From NCBI RefSeq assembly GCF_027980145.1, contig NZ_JAMZNK010000002.1, positions 62,001-126,000 of the forward strand: a stretch of 64,000 nucleotides of DNA. The letters are read 5' to 3'. A program made the position numbers and the translations under genes. Shown here piece after piece: positions 55,500 through 63,159 of the stretch. Under the pieces are notes generated by a model that was not told the DNA's origin, searched no databases, and saw only the letters and a list, made by a program, of their open reading frames with translations. This DNA is from Flavobacterium azizsancarii. Its GTDB lineage: Bacteria > Bacteroidota > Bacteroidia > Flavobacteriales > Flavobacteriaceae. The first letter of the stretch is position 1; each line of letters opens with the position of its first letter.

Positions 55500-55663
55500 G
55501 AGAATCGTTTTTAAAGACTGTTTTTAGTAAGATTTCAAATGTGACTTTAGATACAAAATATTGGTAGTTATTTATTCGAAATTTGTTAGCGTGCCATAGG
55601 TATGCAACAAAATGATTGCTATTGCGTCTACTGCAAGCTAAAAGCAACTGTTTAAATATATAT

Positions 55664-55680
55664 CACCCCGCCGGGGCTCT
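55664..55680. repeat. GC-rich mini-hairpin CCCCGCCGGGG
   Basis: CCCCGCCGGGG at 55666-55676 followed by CTCTTTTTTTTT on the + strand. The GC-rich core stands out in this AT-rich gap (55500-55775), in which I see nothing else. Confidence 0.5.
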
Positions 55681-55775
55681 TTTTTTTTGAATTTATAATT
55701 TTCTACCAATATTTAGTACTCTCGTTATGAAATTAATTGCACGAAAGAATTTGTGTAAATTAGTAAAATTCGTGT

Positions 55776-57965
55776 TTAGTAACAATCACTAAGTAACTGA
55801 CCATTATCTTTATAATATGAAATGCTCTTCATTTCTCCGGCAAGACACAATTTATCCAGAATGGCTTCAACATCTTTTTGCATCGCAAGCGAACCGCAAA
55901 TCATGATTACACCACCTTGCAGCAACAGATCAATAAAGAAGTCAGCATCACGTTTTATCAGGTCCATTACATAAAAATGTTCTGCTTCGCGTGATAAAGC
56001 CAGATGAAAACTTTGAAGTTTTTGCTTTTGGATCATTTCTGATGTAAACTTCTTATATTCTGAAACAGTTTCAGTTTCCATTCTGAATCCCGCATACAAA
56101 TGTGTTTCTGTTTTTGCTTTATTTTGTTCAATCATTCCAAGGAAAGGAGCAATACCCGTTCCGTTAGAAATTAATGCTATTTTAGAAACTTTTTGAGGAA
56201 AATGAAAGGCTTTATTATTGATAATCCTTGCTTTGATAATATTTCCCGGCACCAGACTATTTAAGAATTCAGAACCTAAACCATGTTGGTGTAGTTTTAC
56301 AACCAATTGAATATTTCCGGTATGTTTTCCAATAGAGTAGAGGCGTTCCCTCGTATCGTCTGCCGGATAAATAGCAAGTAAATCTCCAGAATTGAACCTT
56401 GATCTTAAATTGGCTCTTAGAGTAAGGATAAAAGTTGGCTCATTTTCAGAAACTAACGTTTTATCCAATACCATTATTTTTTGTAAACCCTGAGGAACAT
56501 GATTGTATAGAGAAGGTGTTGTTGATAATGGAATTTCGTTTTTAGTACTCCATAATTTTATCCATTCTACAAATTCTGCAGCAGATTTATCATTAACTGT
56601 TTGAACTTCCAGAAAACGTTCTGCCCAATTCTGATTTTCCAGTTGTTTGTCAATTTCGTATGCAAATCCACAAAAATCGGGATACGCTTTCGAGCCAAAA
56701 CCGACAACAGAATAATTGATTTTTTGTTGTTGGGGATATTTCTTTAAAAGTGAAATAAATTTATTTCCATTAGACGGAGCATCTCCTAATCCGTGAGTAG
56801 ACGAAAAAATAATAATATGTTCTGCCTTCGGAAAAACAGTAAAACTATTCAATTCAGTAATAAAAGCTTTTTCTCCATGAGCGATTAATTGCTTGAGAAT
56901 AGCATTAGCGAACCGCAATGAGCTTCCGTTTTCTGAACCAATTAAAAGAATGATTTTACTTTCGCCGGCTTTGAATTTGTTTTTAATACGGCTTGCTCTT
57001 CTTTTTAAAGTAATTGCAAAACCTGAATAGATAAAAAAGAGAATATTTATACTTGCAATGGCTAATATAAAAGCCCAGATTGCATTGGTTTTTCCGGTAT
57101 GAAGATTAAGGCTTAAATCAGATAACTGAACCGTCATTGGGGAACGTTTTTCAGTCACAACAGCACCTGTAACCTGATTGACTTCGATTTCACGATCGTT
57201 TAACTGAATGATATAATATTCTTCAGGATCGTCTGTAAACGGAAATTCGATTTTCTTTACATCGGCCAAAAGGGTAGTTGTAAAGACGGATGGAGTTTTA
57301 CCTTTTGGAGTTGATACAACCTCTATTTTTTCTTTTTGATTTTTTTCTTTACCCATAAAAAAGTTAAACCTTTCTAAAGATAAATACGTTCCGGTAAGTG
57401 CAATAATCAGAATTGGAATTAAAGCCAGTCTGCCTAAAACAACATGATAATATTGAGTGAAATATTCTTTGACTACTTTCGAAAAGAAATTACGAATGCC
57501 TCTTTGTCTGTTCAGAACAAGAGCAAAGCCTGAGATCGCGATTAAGACTAATAAAAAAGAGATTACACCCACAAAAAAGCGTCCGGTTTCATGAAGAAAT
57601 AACGAACGATGAAATCCGGTGACCCATTGTATGAATTCACTTTTTTTGATTGGCTTTCCTAAAGCTTTCCCCGTTTTGGCATCAATATAGGCATTGATAT
57701 CATTACCATCCTGATCAATTGCCTGTAAGGTTACAAATTGATTATGATCTACGCTTAGTTCTGTTATTTCCGGATAGGCCTTTTTTAGTATTGGCAAAGT
57801 TTCGCCTAAGGTGATCTTGCCAAAGTTTTCTGTATGATACGGAAGTGTTTTTTCCTGCATCGCATCAACTGCCAGAATAATACCGGTTGCTGAAGCTAAA
57901 ACTAAAAACAAAGAAGAGAAAAGAGCCAGAGCCAGGTGTGAGTAACGCCAAAAGGAAAGAGTCAT
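55776..57965 (-). CDS. PepSY transmembrane / flavodoxin / FNR fusion reductase
   Basis: A 729-aa inner-membrane electron-transfer protein. N-terminal PepSY-TM part (about 1-335) with helices LALALFSSLFLVLASATGIILAV, VGVISFLLVLIAISGFALVL, LALIPILIIALTGTYLSL and IWAFILAIASINILFFIYSGFAI. His residues near the helix ends (WRYSHL, GFHRSLFLHETG, QYYHVVLG, LNLHTGKT) are candidate haem ligands. A flavodoxin domain follows (about 340-485: LLIGSENGSSLRFA, FSSTHGLGDAPSNG), then an FNR domain (about 510-729: ERLYSIGKHTG, LISNGTGIAPFLGMIEQ, MICGSLAMQKDVEAIL). It should carry NADPH electrons from the cytoplasm to the periplasm, perhaps to reduce a ferric siderophore. It lies between ApbE and DUF2271 genes. 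Confidence 0.93.
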   Translation of the reverse strand: MTLSFWRYSHLALALFSSLFLVLASATGIILAVDAMQEKTLPYHTENFGKITLGETLPILKKAYPEITELSVDHNQFVTLQAIDQDGNDINAYIDAKTGKALGKPIKKSEFIQWVTGFHRSLFLHETGRFFVGVISFLLVLIAISGFALVLNRQRGIRNFFSKVVKEYFTQYYHVVLGRLALIPILIIALTGTYLSLERFNFFMGKEKNQKEKIEVVSTPKGKTPSVFTTTLLADVKKIEFPFTDDPEEYYIIQLNDREIEVNQVTGAVVTEKRSPMTVQLSDLSLNLHTGKTNAIWAFILAIASINILFFIYSGFAITLKRRASRIKNKFKAGESKIILLIGSENGSSLRFANAILKQLIAHGEKAFITELNSFTVFPKAEHIIIFSSTHGLGDAPSNGNKFISLLKKYPQQQKINYSVVGFGSKAYPDFCGFAYEIDKQLENQNWAERFLEVQTVNDKSAAEFVEWIKLWSTKNEIPLSTTPSLYNHVPQGLQKIMVLDKTLVSENEPTFILTLRANLRSRFNSGDLLAIYPADDTRERLYSIGKHTGNIQLVVKLHQHGLGSEFLNSLVPGNIIKARIINNKAFHFPQKVSKIALISNGTGIAPFLGMIEQNKAKTETHLYAGFRMETETVSEYKKFTSEMIQKQKLQSFHLALSREAEHFYVMDLIKRDADFFIDLLLQGGVIMICGSLAMQKDVEAILDKLCLAGEMKSISYYKDNGQLLSDCY

Positions 57966-58074
57966 TGAATGTAATCTATAGTGTAATCAAATGTAACTGA
58001 GAATTGGTTTGCCACAGATTAAAAAGATTTTCTTCCGGATGGTAAAATATAATTGTTAATCTTTTTAATGTGTC

Positions 58075-58109
58075 AACTTTGTCAAAGTTCAAAACTTTGA
58101 CAAAGTTTG
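58075..58109. repeat. Hairpin repeat, TTTGTCAAAGT family, copy 4
   Basis: Arms ACTTTGTCAAAGTT and AACTTTGACAAAGTTT with a very short loop, 18 bp after the DUF2271 stop on the - strand. Confidence 0.75.
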
Positions 58110-58126
58110 TTAGAAACGGTAAACTA

Positions 58127-58609
58127 TTAAATCTTGTTTAATCTCACGTATCTAATATATCCTTTTCCTTCTGTTTTATCAGCTAATCCTTCAGTAGTTA
58201 AAGGAATTTCAAGATCACTTACATAGTATTTCTGATCTTCAACAGCAGATTCGAATCTTAGTTTATATCCTTTGTTAATTTTAGAATCTTCAATTTCTAT
58301 GGTTGTAATACTGCGATCTCCACCAGTAACTGATGCTCCGGTTTTTGCACTGATATCAGCAGGTTTTTGAGTTTGAAATTTATTCCACTCCTTCAATGAT
58401 TTGTACCATTTTTTATCGTCGCCCATTACATAAAGCGTTTTCTCATAACCACCGGTCGGGTTAATAAGCGAAACTACGATGTAAGCTCCTTCTCCCATGT
58501 AATTTGCCATTTGAAGCATACATTTGTATTTGCTCGCCTGTGCATTTGCCTGAAAAGAGATAAGACAGATTAGTGCGCCTGTTAACGCTATTTTAAATAT
58601 TGATTTCAT
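58127..58609 (-). CDS. DUF2271 exported protein, putative covalently flavinylated carrier
   Basis: A 160-aa exported protein, signal peptide MKSIFKIALTGALICLISFQANAQ. It matches the DUF2271 type: CMLQMANYMGEGAYIVVSLINP, KTLYVMGDDKKWYKSLKEWNKF and FESAVEDQKYYVSDLEIPL. Residues 85-95 read DISAKTGASVT, with T90-G91-A92-S93, close to the known ApbE target pattern [ST]GA[ST]x[ST]. ApbE and a PepSY reductase are encoded next to it, so it is a good candidate for a small FMN carrier that takes electrons from the reductase in the periplasm. No haem or metal motif is seen. The flavin role is an inference; family membership is fairly sure. Confidence 0.85.
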   Translation of the reverse strand: MKSIFKIALTGALICLISFQANAQASKYKCMLQMANYMGEGAYIVVSLINPTGGYEKTLYVMGDDKKWYKSLKEWNKFQTQKPADISAKTGASVTGGDRSITTIEIEDSKINKGYKLRFESAVEDQKYYVSDLEIPLTTEGLADKTEGKGYIRYVRLNKI

Positions 58610-58654
58610 GTTAATTAATTATGAATTGTAAATTGTGAGTTATTAGTTATTGGT

Positions 58655-58712
58655 TATAAATTATGGGTTTGAGTTTCGTTTTGACTTATAACTCAAACCC
58701 GTAATTCATAAT
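58655..58712 (-). terminator. Hairpin between the ankyrin and DUF2271 genes
   Basis: ATTATGGGTTTGAGTT (about 58660-58675) pairs with AACTCAAACCCGTAATT (about 58690-58706). Lying right after the ankyrin stop on the - strand, it may be a terminator or processing site. T-richness after the stem on the - strand is modest. Confidence 0.55.
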
Positions 58713-58720
58713 TTTTTATT

Positions 58721-60217
58721 CTATTTTAAGAACTCAACAGATACGTTGTTTTTAGTTAGGGACTCATTTTCTTTGGCCAAAGCATAAGCACTTTCGTCGA
58801 ACTCAGTAGTAACGTCTTTTTTAGCGCCAATTGATACTAAATATTTCATGATAGTATCATCTTTGGCAACCATTGCTGCTTTATGCAAAGCGGTTATACC
58901 ATCTTTGTTTTTAGCATTCACATCAATATTTAAAGACGCTAATTTCTTTACCAGGTTCAAATCATTCTTGGCTGCGGCAAAGTGGTATAATGTGCTTCCG
59001 TCTTTTTGCGGCGTACTAAGGTTTAATCCTTTGTCCTGAAGTAATTTTACTTTAGCATCAAACGGATCTTTAGCAGCGTTAGCTTCACCGCGTCCCGCTG
59101 GTCTGTAGGATTGTACCAGATAAACGCCTAAATTGTTTCCGTCTTTGTCTTTTACATTTACGTCAGCACCTTTGTTAAGCAAGGTTGCAACTGCTTCAGG
59201 AGTTCCTGATTTAACTGCAACTGTCAAAGCCGATTCTCCTTTTAGGTTTTGTGTATTGATGTTTTTTACTTTTGGCAATAGTAATTCCAAAACAGCGGTA
59301 TCTTTTGCTCTGGCCGCTACCATTAGCGGAGTATTTCCTTCCTTATCAGTTTTATTGGCATCTACGCCTTTAGATAAAAAATAGTTGATAATTTCAGTTT
59401 GATTAGGTTTTGCAGCTAGAAAGTGAAGTACATTTTCTCCATCTTTAGTAGTTACAGTAGGTTTGATTTTTACTTCTTCTACTAAATATTTATATGTTTC
59501 AAGTGTATTCGTTTCTCTGCGGCTACCCTGAGAAGCGATAATAAGTGCATTGTCAGTATATTTAACTCCTTTTTCTAAGAGCTTTTTCAGAAATGGAATA
59601 TTTCCGGATCTTGCAGCATAGTTAAATGCAGTATTTCCATCACTATCAACATCTTTCAAAGACATTCCTTTAGTGATAAAATAATCAGTAAGTGTTAGGT
59701 TTTTGTCTGCTGCAATAGCTAAAAGCAATAAGTTTTCTCCACTTTTATATTTTTTCTTAGGGCTTATTCCTGCCTTAAAAAAAGCATCGTACAAAGCTGT
59801 ATTAGTTTGTCCGTTAGATGCAGCAAATACAATTGGAGTAGTGCCGTGGCTGTCTTCCAGATTAATATCAGAACCTTTTGCAATCAGATATTCTACCAGT
59901 TCAGTATTTCCTCTGTAAGCCGCCCAATGCAAATAAATACGATTATCATGCGTCATTTTACCTACTTCGTTTCCGGGTTGGTCCAATAAAAATTTAATAG
60001 TCGCTAAAGGTGCATCATTGTTAATAGCAAGAACTGTAGGGTCAAAAGCATTTGCATTTGCTTCAGCAGGATTGTTTCCTTTTGCAATTTCAGCTTTAAC
60101 CGTGTTTGTATCAGGTGCATTTTTCCAAAAAGATTGTTCTAATAAGCTATTTTTTTGTTGGGCACTAACAAATAAAGTAGCGGCTAATGCAAAAGAGATA
60201 AAAATATTCTTTTTCAT
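58721..60217 (-). CDS. Exported ankyrin-repeat protein
   Basis: A 498-aa protein with signal peptide MKKNIFISFALAATLFVSAQ, followed by ankyrin repeats across almost the whole chain: IYLHWAAYRGNTELVEYLIAKG, GTTPIVFAASNGQTN, GNTPLMVAARAKDTAVLELL, GESALTVAVKSGTPEAVATLL and GITALHKAAMVAKDDTIMKYL. About a dozen repeats fit the length. It acts by protein binding, here in the periplasm. It is the first gene of the - strand cluster, with the best promoter match in the window upstream (60315-60344). Its link with the flavin/iron genes is positional only; it may scaffold them. Confidence 0.9.
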   Translation of the reverse strand: MKKNIFISFALAATLFVSAQQKNSLLEQSFWKNAPDTNTVKAEIAKGNNPAEANANAFDPTVLAINNDAPLATIKFLLDQPGNEVGKMTHDNRIYLHWAAYRGNTELVEYLIAKGSDINLEDSHGTTPIVFAASNGQTNTALYDAFFKAGISPKKKYKSGENLLLLAIAADKNLTLTDYFITKGMSLKDVDSDGNTAFNYAARSGNIPFLKKLLEKGVKYTDNALIIASQGSRRETNTLETYKYLVEEVKIKPTVTTKDGENVLHFLAAKPNQTEIINYFLSKGVDANKTDKEGNTPLMVAARAKDTAVLELLLPKVKNINTQNLKGESALTVAVKSGTPEAVATLLNKGADVNVKDKDGNNLGVYLVQSYRPAGRGEANAAKDPFDAKVKLLQDKGLNLSTPQKDGSTLYHFAAAKNDLNLVKKLASLNIDVNAKNKDGITALHKAAMVAKDDTIMKYLVSIGAKKDVTTEFDESAYALAKENESLTKNNVSVEFLK

Positions 60218-60553
60218 ATGGAGATATTTATTGTTTAAATTGGTTTAAGGATATTTCTTTGTATTGTAAAATTCAAATAAGACCTTCAATCTATTTAGAA
60301 TAATTAAAAATAACACAAATGTAAAAATTAATATTAGTAAATCAATTTATTTAAGGAATAAACTCGAATTTTAATCAATTTTTAAGATTTTAAATAATAA
60401 GAAAAAGGCAGGGAAATGACAAGATTCTTGGTTTTTGTTTGTATATACCTGAAAAAAAAAAGGAGATTAGAATGTTGTACTGTAGATTATTATAAGTTAT
60501 AATTTGAAGAATAAATTCAATTCCCAGTACCGATTCTTTCTGAAGATTTATTA
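60218..60553. other. Upstream region of the ankyrin gene
   Basis: 336 bp, AT-rich. It contains the promoter at 60315-60344. The part from 60360 to 60553 shows no repeat family and no gene; the HxlR gene ends at its right edge. Confidence 0.6.
60315..60344 (-). promoter_or_regulatory. Promoter of the ankyrin-led - strand cluster
   Basis: On the - strand, TTG (60344-60342) and TACATTTG (60322-60315) are separated by 19 bp, which is an ideal match to the flavobacterial TTG-N17-23-TAnnTTTG consensus. It would give a leader of roughly 90 nt before the ATG at 60217. Confidence 0.65.
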
Positions 60554-60934
60554 CTATTTATTAATCGTTTCAATAATCTTTTCGCGATGGCTTAATCCCC
60601 AGTTTACCAAAGTTTCAGTTACCGGAAGAACAGATTTTCCGTATTCTGTAATAGCATAAACGACCGTAATAGGTTTTGTTTGTTGTTGTGTTCTGGAAAC
60701 AAGCAAATTAATTTCCAGCTCTTTTAGCTCTTTACTGAGCATCTTGGCAGAAATTCCTTCGATTTCCCGTTGCATTTTTTTGAAGTTAATTACCTGATGT
60801 GTTCGGTTTGTTAAAAAACGCAGGATCATCAATTTCCATTTCCCTCCTAATATGTCCAGACTATCACGCATTGCCATAAGTTCTTCTGAACAATTTGCTT
60901 CACGTAGTATTCCGTTATCATTAATTTTTGCCAT
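60554..60934 (-). CDS. HxlR/DUF24 family transcriptional regulator
   Basis: A 126-aa winged-helix regulator: MRDSLDILGGKWKLMILRFL and FKKMQREIEGISAKMLSKELKELEINLLVSR are typical, followed by YAITEYGKSVLPVTETLVNWG. Cys15 (EANCSEEL) lies where redox-sensing HxlR proteins such as HypR and YodB have their sensor Cys. It is divergent from a quinone-oxidoreductase-like gene with 93 bp between the starts, so it probably represses that gene and itself in response to electrophiles or quinones. An inverted repeat in the gap (60947-60975) is a likely operator. Confidence 0.93.
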   Translation of the reverse strand: MAKINDNGILREANCSEELMAMRDSLDILGGKWKLMILRFLTNRTHQVINFKKMQREIEGISAKMLSKELKELEINLLVSRTQQQTKPITVVYAITEYGKSVLPVTETLVNWGLSHREKIIETINK

Positions 60935-60946
60935 AGTAGTTTCTCA

Positions 60947-60986
60947 TTGGTAACTGGTAACCTCGGGTTAACCAATAGCAAAAATA
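60947..60986. promoter_or_regulatory. Divergent promoter region with candidate HxlR operator
   Basis: TTGGTAACTGGTAACC (60947-60962) and GGTTAACCAA (60966-60975) form an inverted repeat. A - strand -7 element TATTTTTG reads from 60986 to 60979, so the operator sits at the start point of the regulator gene. A + strand TAATTTTG lies at 61001-61008, 20 bp before the ATG at 61028. Confidence 0.6.
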
Positions 60987-61027
60987 AAGTATTTGTATGA
61001 TAATTTTGTACCATAAAAAATATAAAA

Positions 61028-62026
61028 ATGAAAGCAATCATTTTACATCAGAATGGGGATTTTAAACTGGAAGAAGTTGATACACCGGAACCAATACACG
61101 ATCAGGTTCAGGTAAAAATAGTGGCGGCAGGTTTTAACCCGATAGATTACCAAATGACCGAAAATGCGATGGAACGCAAGTTATTGCATTCAACTATATT
61201 AGGCAGGGAATTTTCCGGTATTGTATCTGCGATTGGCAAAAAAATTACTGATTTTAAAATAGGAGATGCTGTTTTTTGTGGGTCCGGAAGTATGGGATCA
61301 AACGGTACATATGCCAAATATATTTGTGTTCCCGCAGCGATCCTGATGCATTTGCCCAAGAATATTTCTTTAGAAGAAGGAGCCGCATTACCTTCTGTGG
61401 GATTGACAGCATTACAAATTATAAAGAGAATGAAAGTCAATAAAGATGATTCTATTTTTATAACAGGAGCTGCTGGCGGAGTAGGGAATATGCTCTTGAA
61501 ATTGCTTCTTGCAAACGGGTATAATAATTTTATTGTGACGGCAGGAAACGAAAAGAGTATCGTATCATTATTAGATCTTGGCATAAAACAAAATCAGATT
61601 ATAAATTATAAAAAGGATAAAGTTTACGAAACGGCTTTAGCATTAAATAATGGCGAAAACTTTGATTTTGTCGTTGATTTAGTAGGGAATGAGATGGCAG
61701 TTACAGCTGCAAAACTTCTAAAAACAAACGGAACGTATGTTGATGTTACTAATTTTTCTACCCCTGATTCACGCGAAACCCTTTTTAGTAAAGGTGCAAC
61801 GATTCTCAACATATCCAATTATGCATATGGGTTGGAGAAACGATACGATTATTATAAAGCAGGTCTTGACCAATTGAGAAGTTTACTCGAAAATAAATCT
61901 ATTATGCCACCAAGTATAGAAATAATGGGGGATTTAGAAGTTTCGACAGTATTAAAAGCACACACAATACTCCGCGAAAATAAAACGAACGGAAAGAAAT
62001 TAATCATGCAAATAAACCAATTATGA
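61028..62026 (+). CDS. Zinc-independent MDR oxidoreductase, quinone-reductase-like
   Basis: A 332-aa NAD(P)H-dependent oxidoreductase of the medium-chain family: N-terminal GroES-like part (GREFSGIVSAIGKKITDFKIGDAVF) and Rossmann part with GAAGGVGNMLLKLLLANG. The zinc-binding Cys and His residues of alcohol dehydrogenases are missing, so it is of the quinone reductase or enoyl reductase type. Reduction of quinones or alkenals is a likely task. Its stop overlaps the cupin start by 4 bp (ATGA), so the two genes are translationally coupled. It is divergent from the HxlR gene. Confidence 0.92.
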   Translation: MKAIILHQNGDFKLEEVDTPEPIHDQVQVKIVAAGFNPIDYQMTENAMERKLLHSTILGREFSGIVSAIGKKITDFKIGDAVFCGSGSMGSNGTYAKYICVPAAILMHLPKNISLEEGAALPSVGLTALQIIKRMKVNKDDSIFITGAAGGVGNMLLKLLLANGYNNFIVTAGNEKSIVSLLDLGIKQNQIINYKKDKVYETALALNNGENFDFVVDLVGNEMAVTAAKLLKTNGTYVDVTNFSTPDSRETLFSKGATILNISNYAYGLEKRYDYYKAGLDQLRSLLENKSIMPPSIEIMGDLEVSTVLKAHTILRENKTNGKKLIMQINQL

Positions 62027-62493
62027 AACCAATTCCGAGAAGGATCATTACGGGAATAAAAAACGGAAAATCAATAATTGAAAAAGATGCAATTGTATCA
62101 AATGTTTCAGAACATTTTCCTGGATTAATTATATCAGATATCTGGTCGACAGATTCTATGCCTGTAAAATTAGAAGAAGAAAAAGTGATCGAAAATACTG
62201 CTTTCCCACATACACCCAAAAAAGGAAGTTATTTCAGGTATGTTCAAATACCACCCGATAAGGATCTTGGAATTGTGACGCCCAAAGGTCAGCCACATCC
62301 GTTGATGCATCAAACTGAAACTTTAGATTATATCGTAATTCTTTCCGGTGAAATCTGGCTTATTGTTGATGAAGGCGAAACTTTATTGCAAGCCGGAGAT
62401 ATTGTCGTGCAAAGAGGAACCAATCATGCGTGGAGCAATCGATCTGATTTGCCTTGTATTCAATTGGCGATATTATTGGATGCAGAGAAATAA
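62023..62493 (+). CDS. Cupin domain protein
   Basis: A 156-aa cytoplasmic cupin: HPLMHQTETLDYIVILSGEIWLIVDEG is the first motif, and LQAGDIVVQRGTNHAWSNRSDLPCIQLAILL the second. Potential metal ligands are the His and Glu residues of HQTE and the His of GTNHAW. Similar proteins are often annotated as cupins of aromatic or aldehyde metabolism. It overlaps the upstream oxidoreductase gene by 4 bp and is therefore part of the same HxlR-linked operon. Its substrate is unknown. Confidence 0.88.
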   Translation: MKPIPRRIITGIKNGKSIIEKDAIVSNVSEHFPGLIISDIWSTDSMPVKLEEEKVIENTAFPHTPKKGSYFRYVQIPPDKDLGIVTPKGQPHPLMHQTETLDYIVILSGEIWLIVDEGETLLQAGDIVVQRGTNHAWSNRSDLPCIQLAILLDAEK

Positions 62494-62898
62494 GGTTGTT
62501 GAATTTATGGCCCACGGATGACACGGATTCGCTATCGCGAAAACACGGATTTGCACGGATTTTTTTATGAATTTTACTTAGTTTTAGCCTCATTTTTGTT
62601 TTTCGACGCAAAGAGAAATCTCCGCGAGAAGCTCGTCAAAAATTAGTGATTCTGATTGACGGTTTTGATTACCTATGATGGATTAAAATCCTTCCCTACA
62701 ATATGTTTTTGTTCCTCCGGAACGTTCTTTAAAAATCGGAGGAATGATTTATTTTGTAGCAACGGATTTTAATCCGTTGTAAAGCAAAAAAAGAAATCCG
62801 CGCAAATCTGTTTAAATCCGCATAAATCCGTGTGTCATAAAAACACCCAACCCTGAAACAAGTCTATTAAATTGATAGGATAAAAAAAGTTTCAGGTT
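62494..62898. other. Repeat-filled intergenic region before the metN leader
   Basis: No gene here. It starts with 'CACGGATGACACGGATTCGC' and 'GCACGGATTTTTTTA' words (62510-62570), has a long nested hairpin at 62680-62776, and ends with 'AAATCCGCGCAAATCTG' and 'AAATCCGTGTGTCATAAA' words (62790-62845). Confidence 0.7.
62680..62776. repeat. Long nested inverted repeat (REP-like)
   Basis: Outer stem GGATTAAAATCC (62680-62691) with GGATTTTAATCC (62764-62775), middle CTACAA/TTGTAG, inner TTCCTCCG (62712-62719) with CGGAGGAA (62737-62744), and GAACGTTC in the centre (62720-62727). About 97 bases can fold as one hairpin. Confidence 0.8.
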
Positions 62899-62932
62899 TT
62901 GTATTAAAATTCAAATTATCTCTTTAAATTTG
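62899..62932 (+). promoter_or_regulatory. Candidate promoter of the metN leader
   Basis: TTG (62899-62901) and TAAATTTG (62925-62932) with 23-bp spacing fit the flavobacterial consensus. The -7 element ends 8 bp before the leader peptide ATG, so the mRNA may have almost no 5' UTR. Confidence 0.55.
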
Positions 62933-62940
62933 CCGCAGCA

Positions 62941-63030
62941 ATGAAAAACAATAACCAGTATACAATTCATTACAACTGCAACACGATGTGTTGTGATGCT
63001 ATGCGATGGTATGAACTGGCTTATATATAA
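62941..63030 (+). CDS. Putative Cys/Met leader peptide upstream of metN
   Basis: A short frame of 29 codons, ATG 62941 to TAA 63028-63030. It contains the cluster CNTMCCDAMRW, with three Cys and two internal Met in 11 residues, which is unusual for random sequence. It lies just after a promoter-like sequence and 21 bp before a perfect terminator stem, upstream of a methionine-type ABC transporter gene. This is the layout of a ribosome-mediated attenuator sensing Cys and/or Met charging (inference). No long upstream leader seems present if the proposed promoter is right. Confidence 0.5.
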   Translation: MKNNNQYTIHYNCNTMCCDAMRWYELAYI

Positions 63031-63051
63031 TAGTAAAATTATTTATTCCTG

Positions 63052-63085
63052 AAGCCTTTCATAATCAATTGAAAGGCTTTTTGAT
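63052..63085 (+). terminator. Intrinsic terminator/attenuator before metN
   Basis: A perfect 9-bp stem, AAGCCTTTC (63052-63060) and GAAAGGCTT (63071-63079), with a 10-nt loop, followed by TTTGATTTTT. It lies between the leader peptide and the metN start at 63160. GGCTT (63018-63022) in the leader could pair with AAGCC of the stem, as a short alternative helix. Confidence 0.75.
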
Positions 63086-63159
63086 TTTTAATTTTAGAAT
63101 TTCAGAAGCGTTAAGTATTTATGTCTGTGGATTTAGCAGGTTTAACTTGAATTATAAAA

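Noticed and set aside
60847..61041. 64-codon - strand frame across the HxlR start
   Set aside because: It overlaps the regulator in another frame and spans the divergent promoter region.
62845..63159. SAM or other riboswitch before metN
   Set aside because: No compact aptamer-like fold is visible; the space is taken by a promoter-like sequence, a short coding frame and a terminator.
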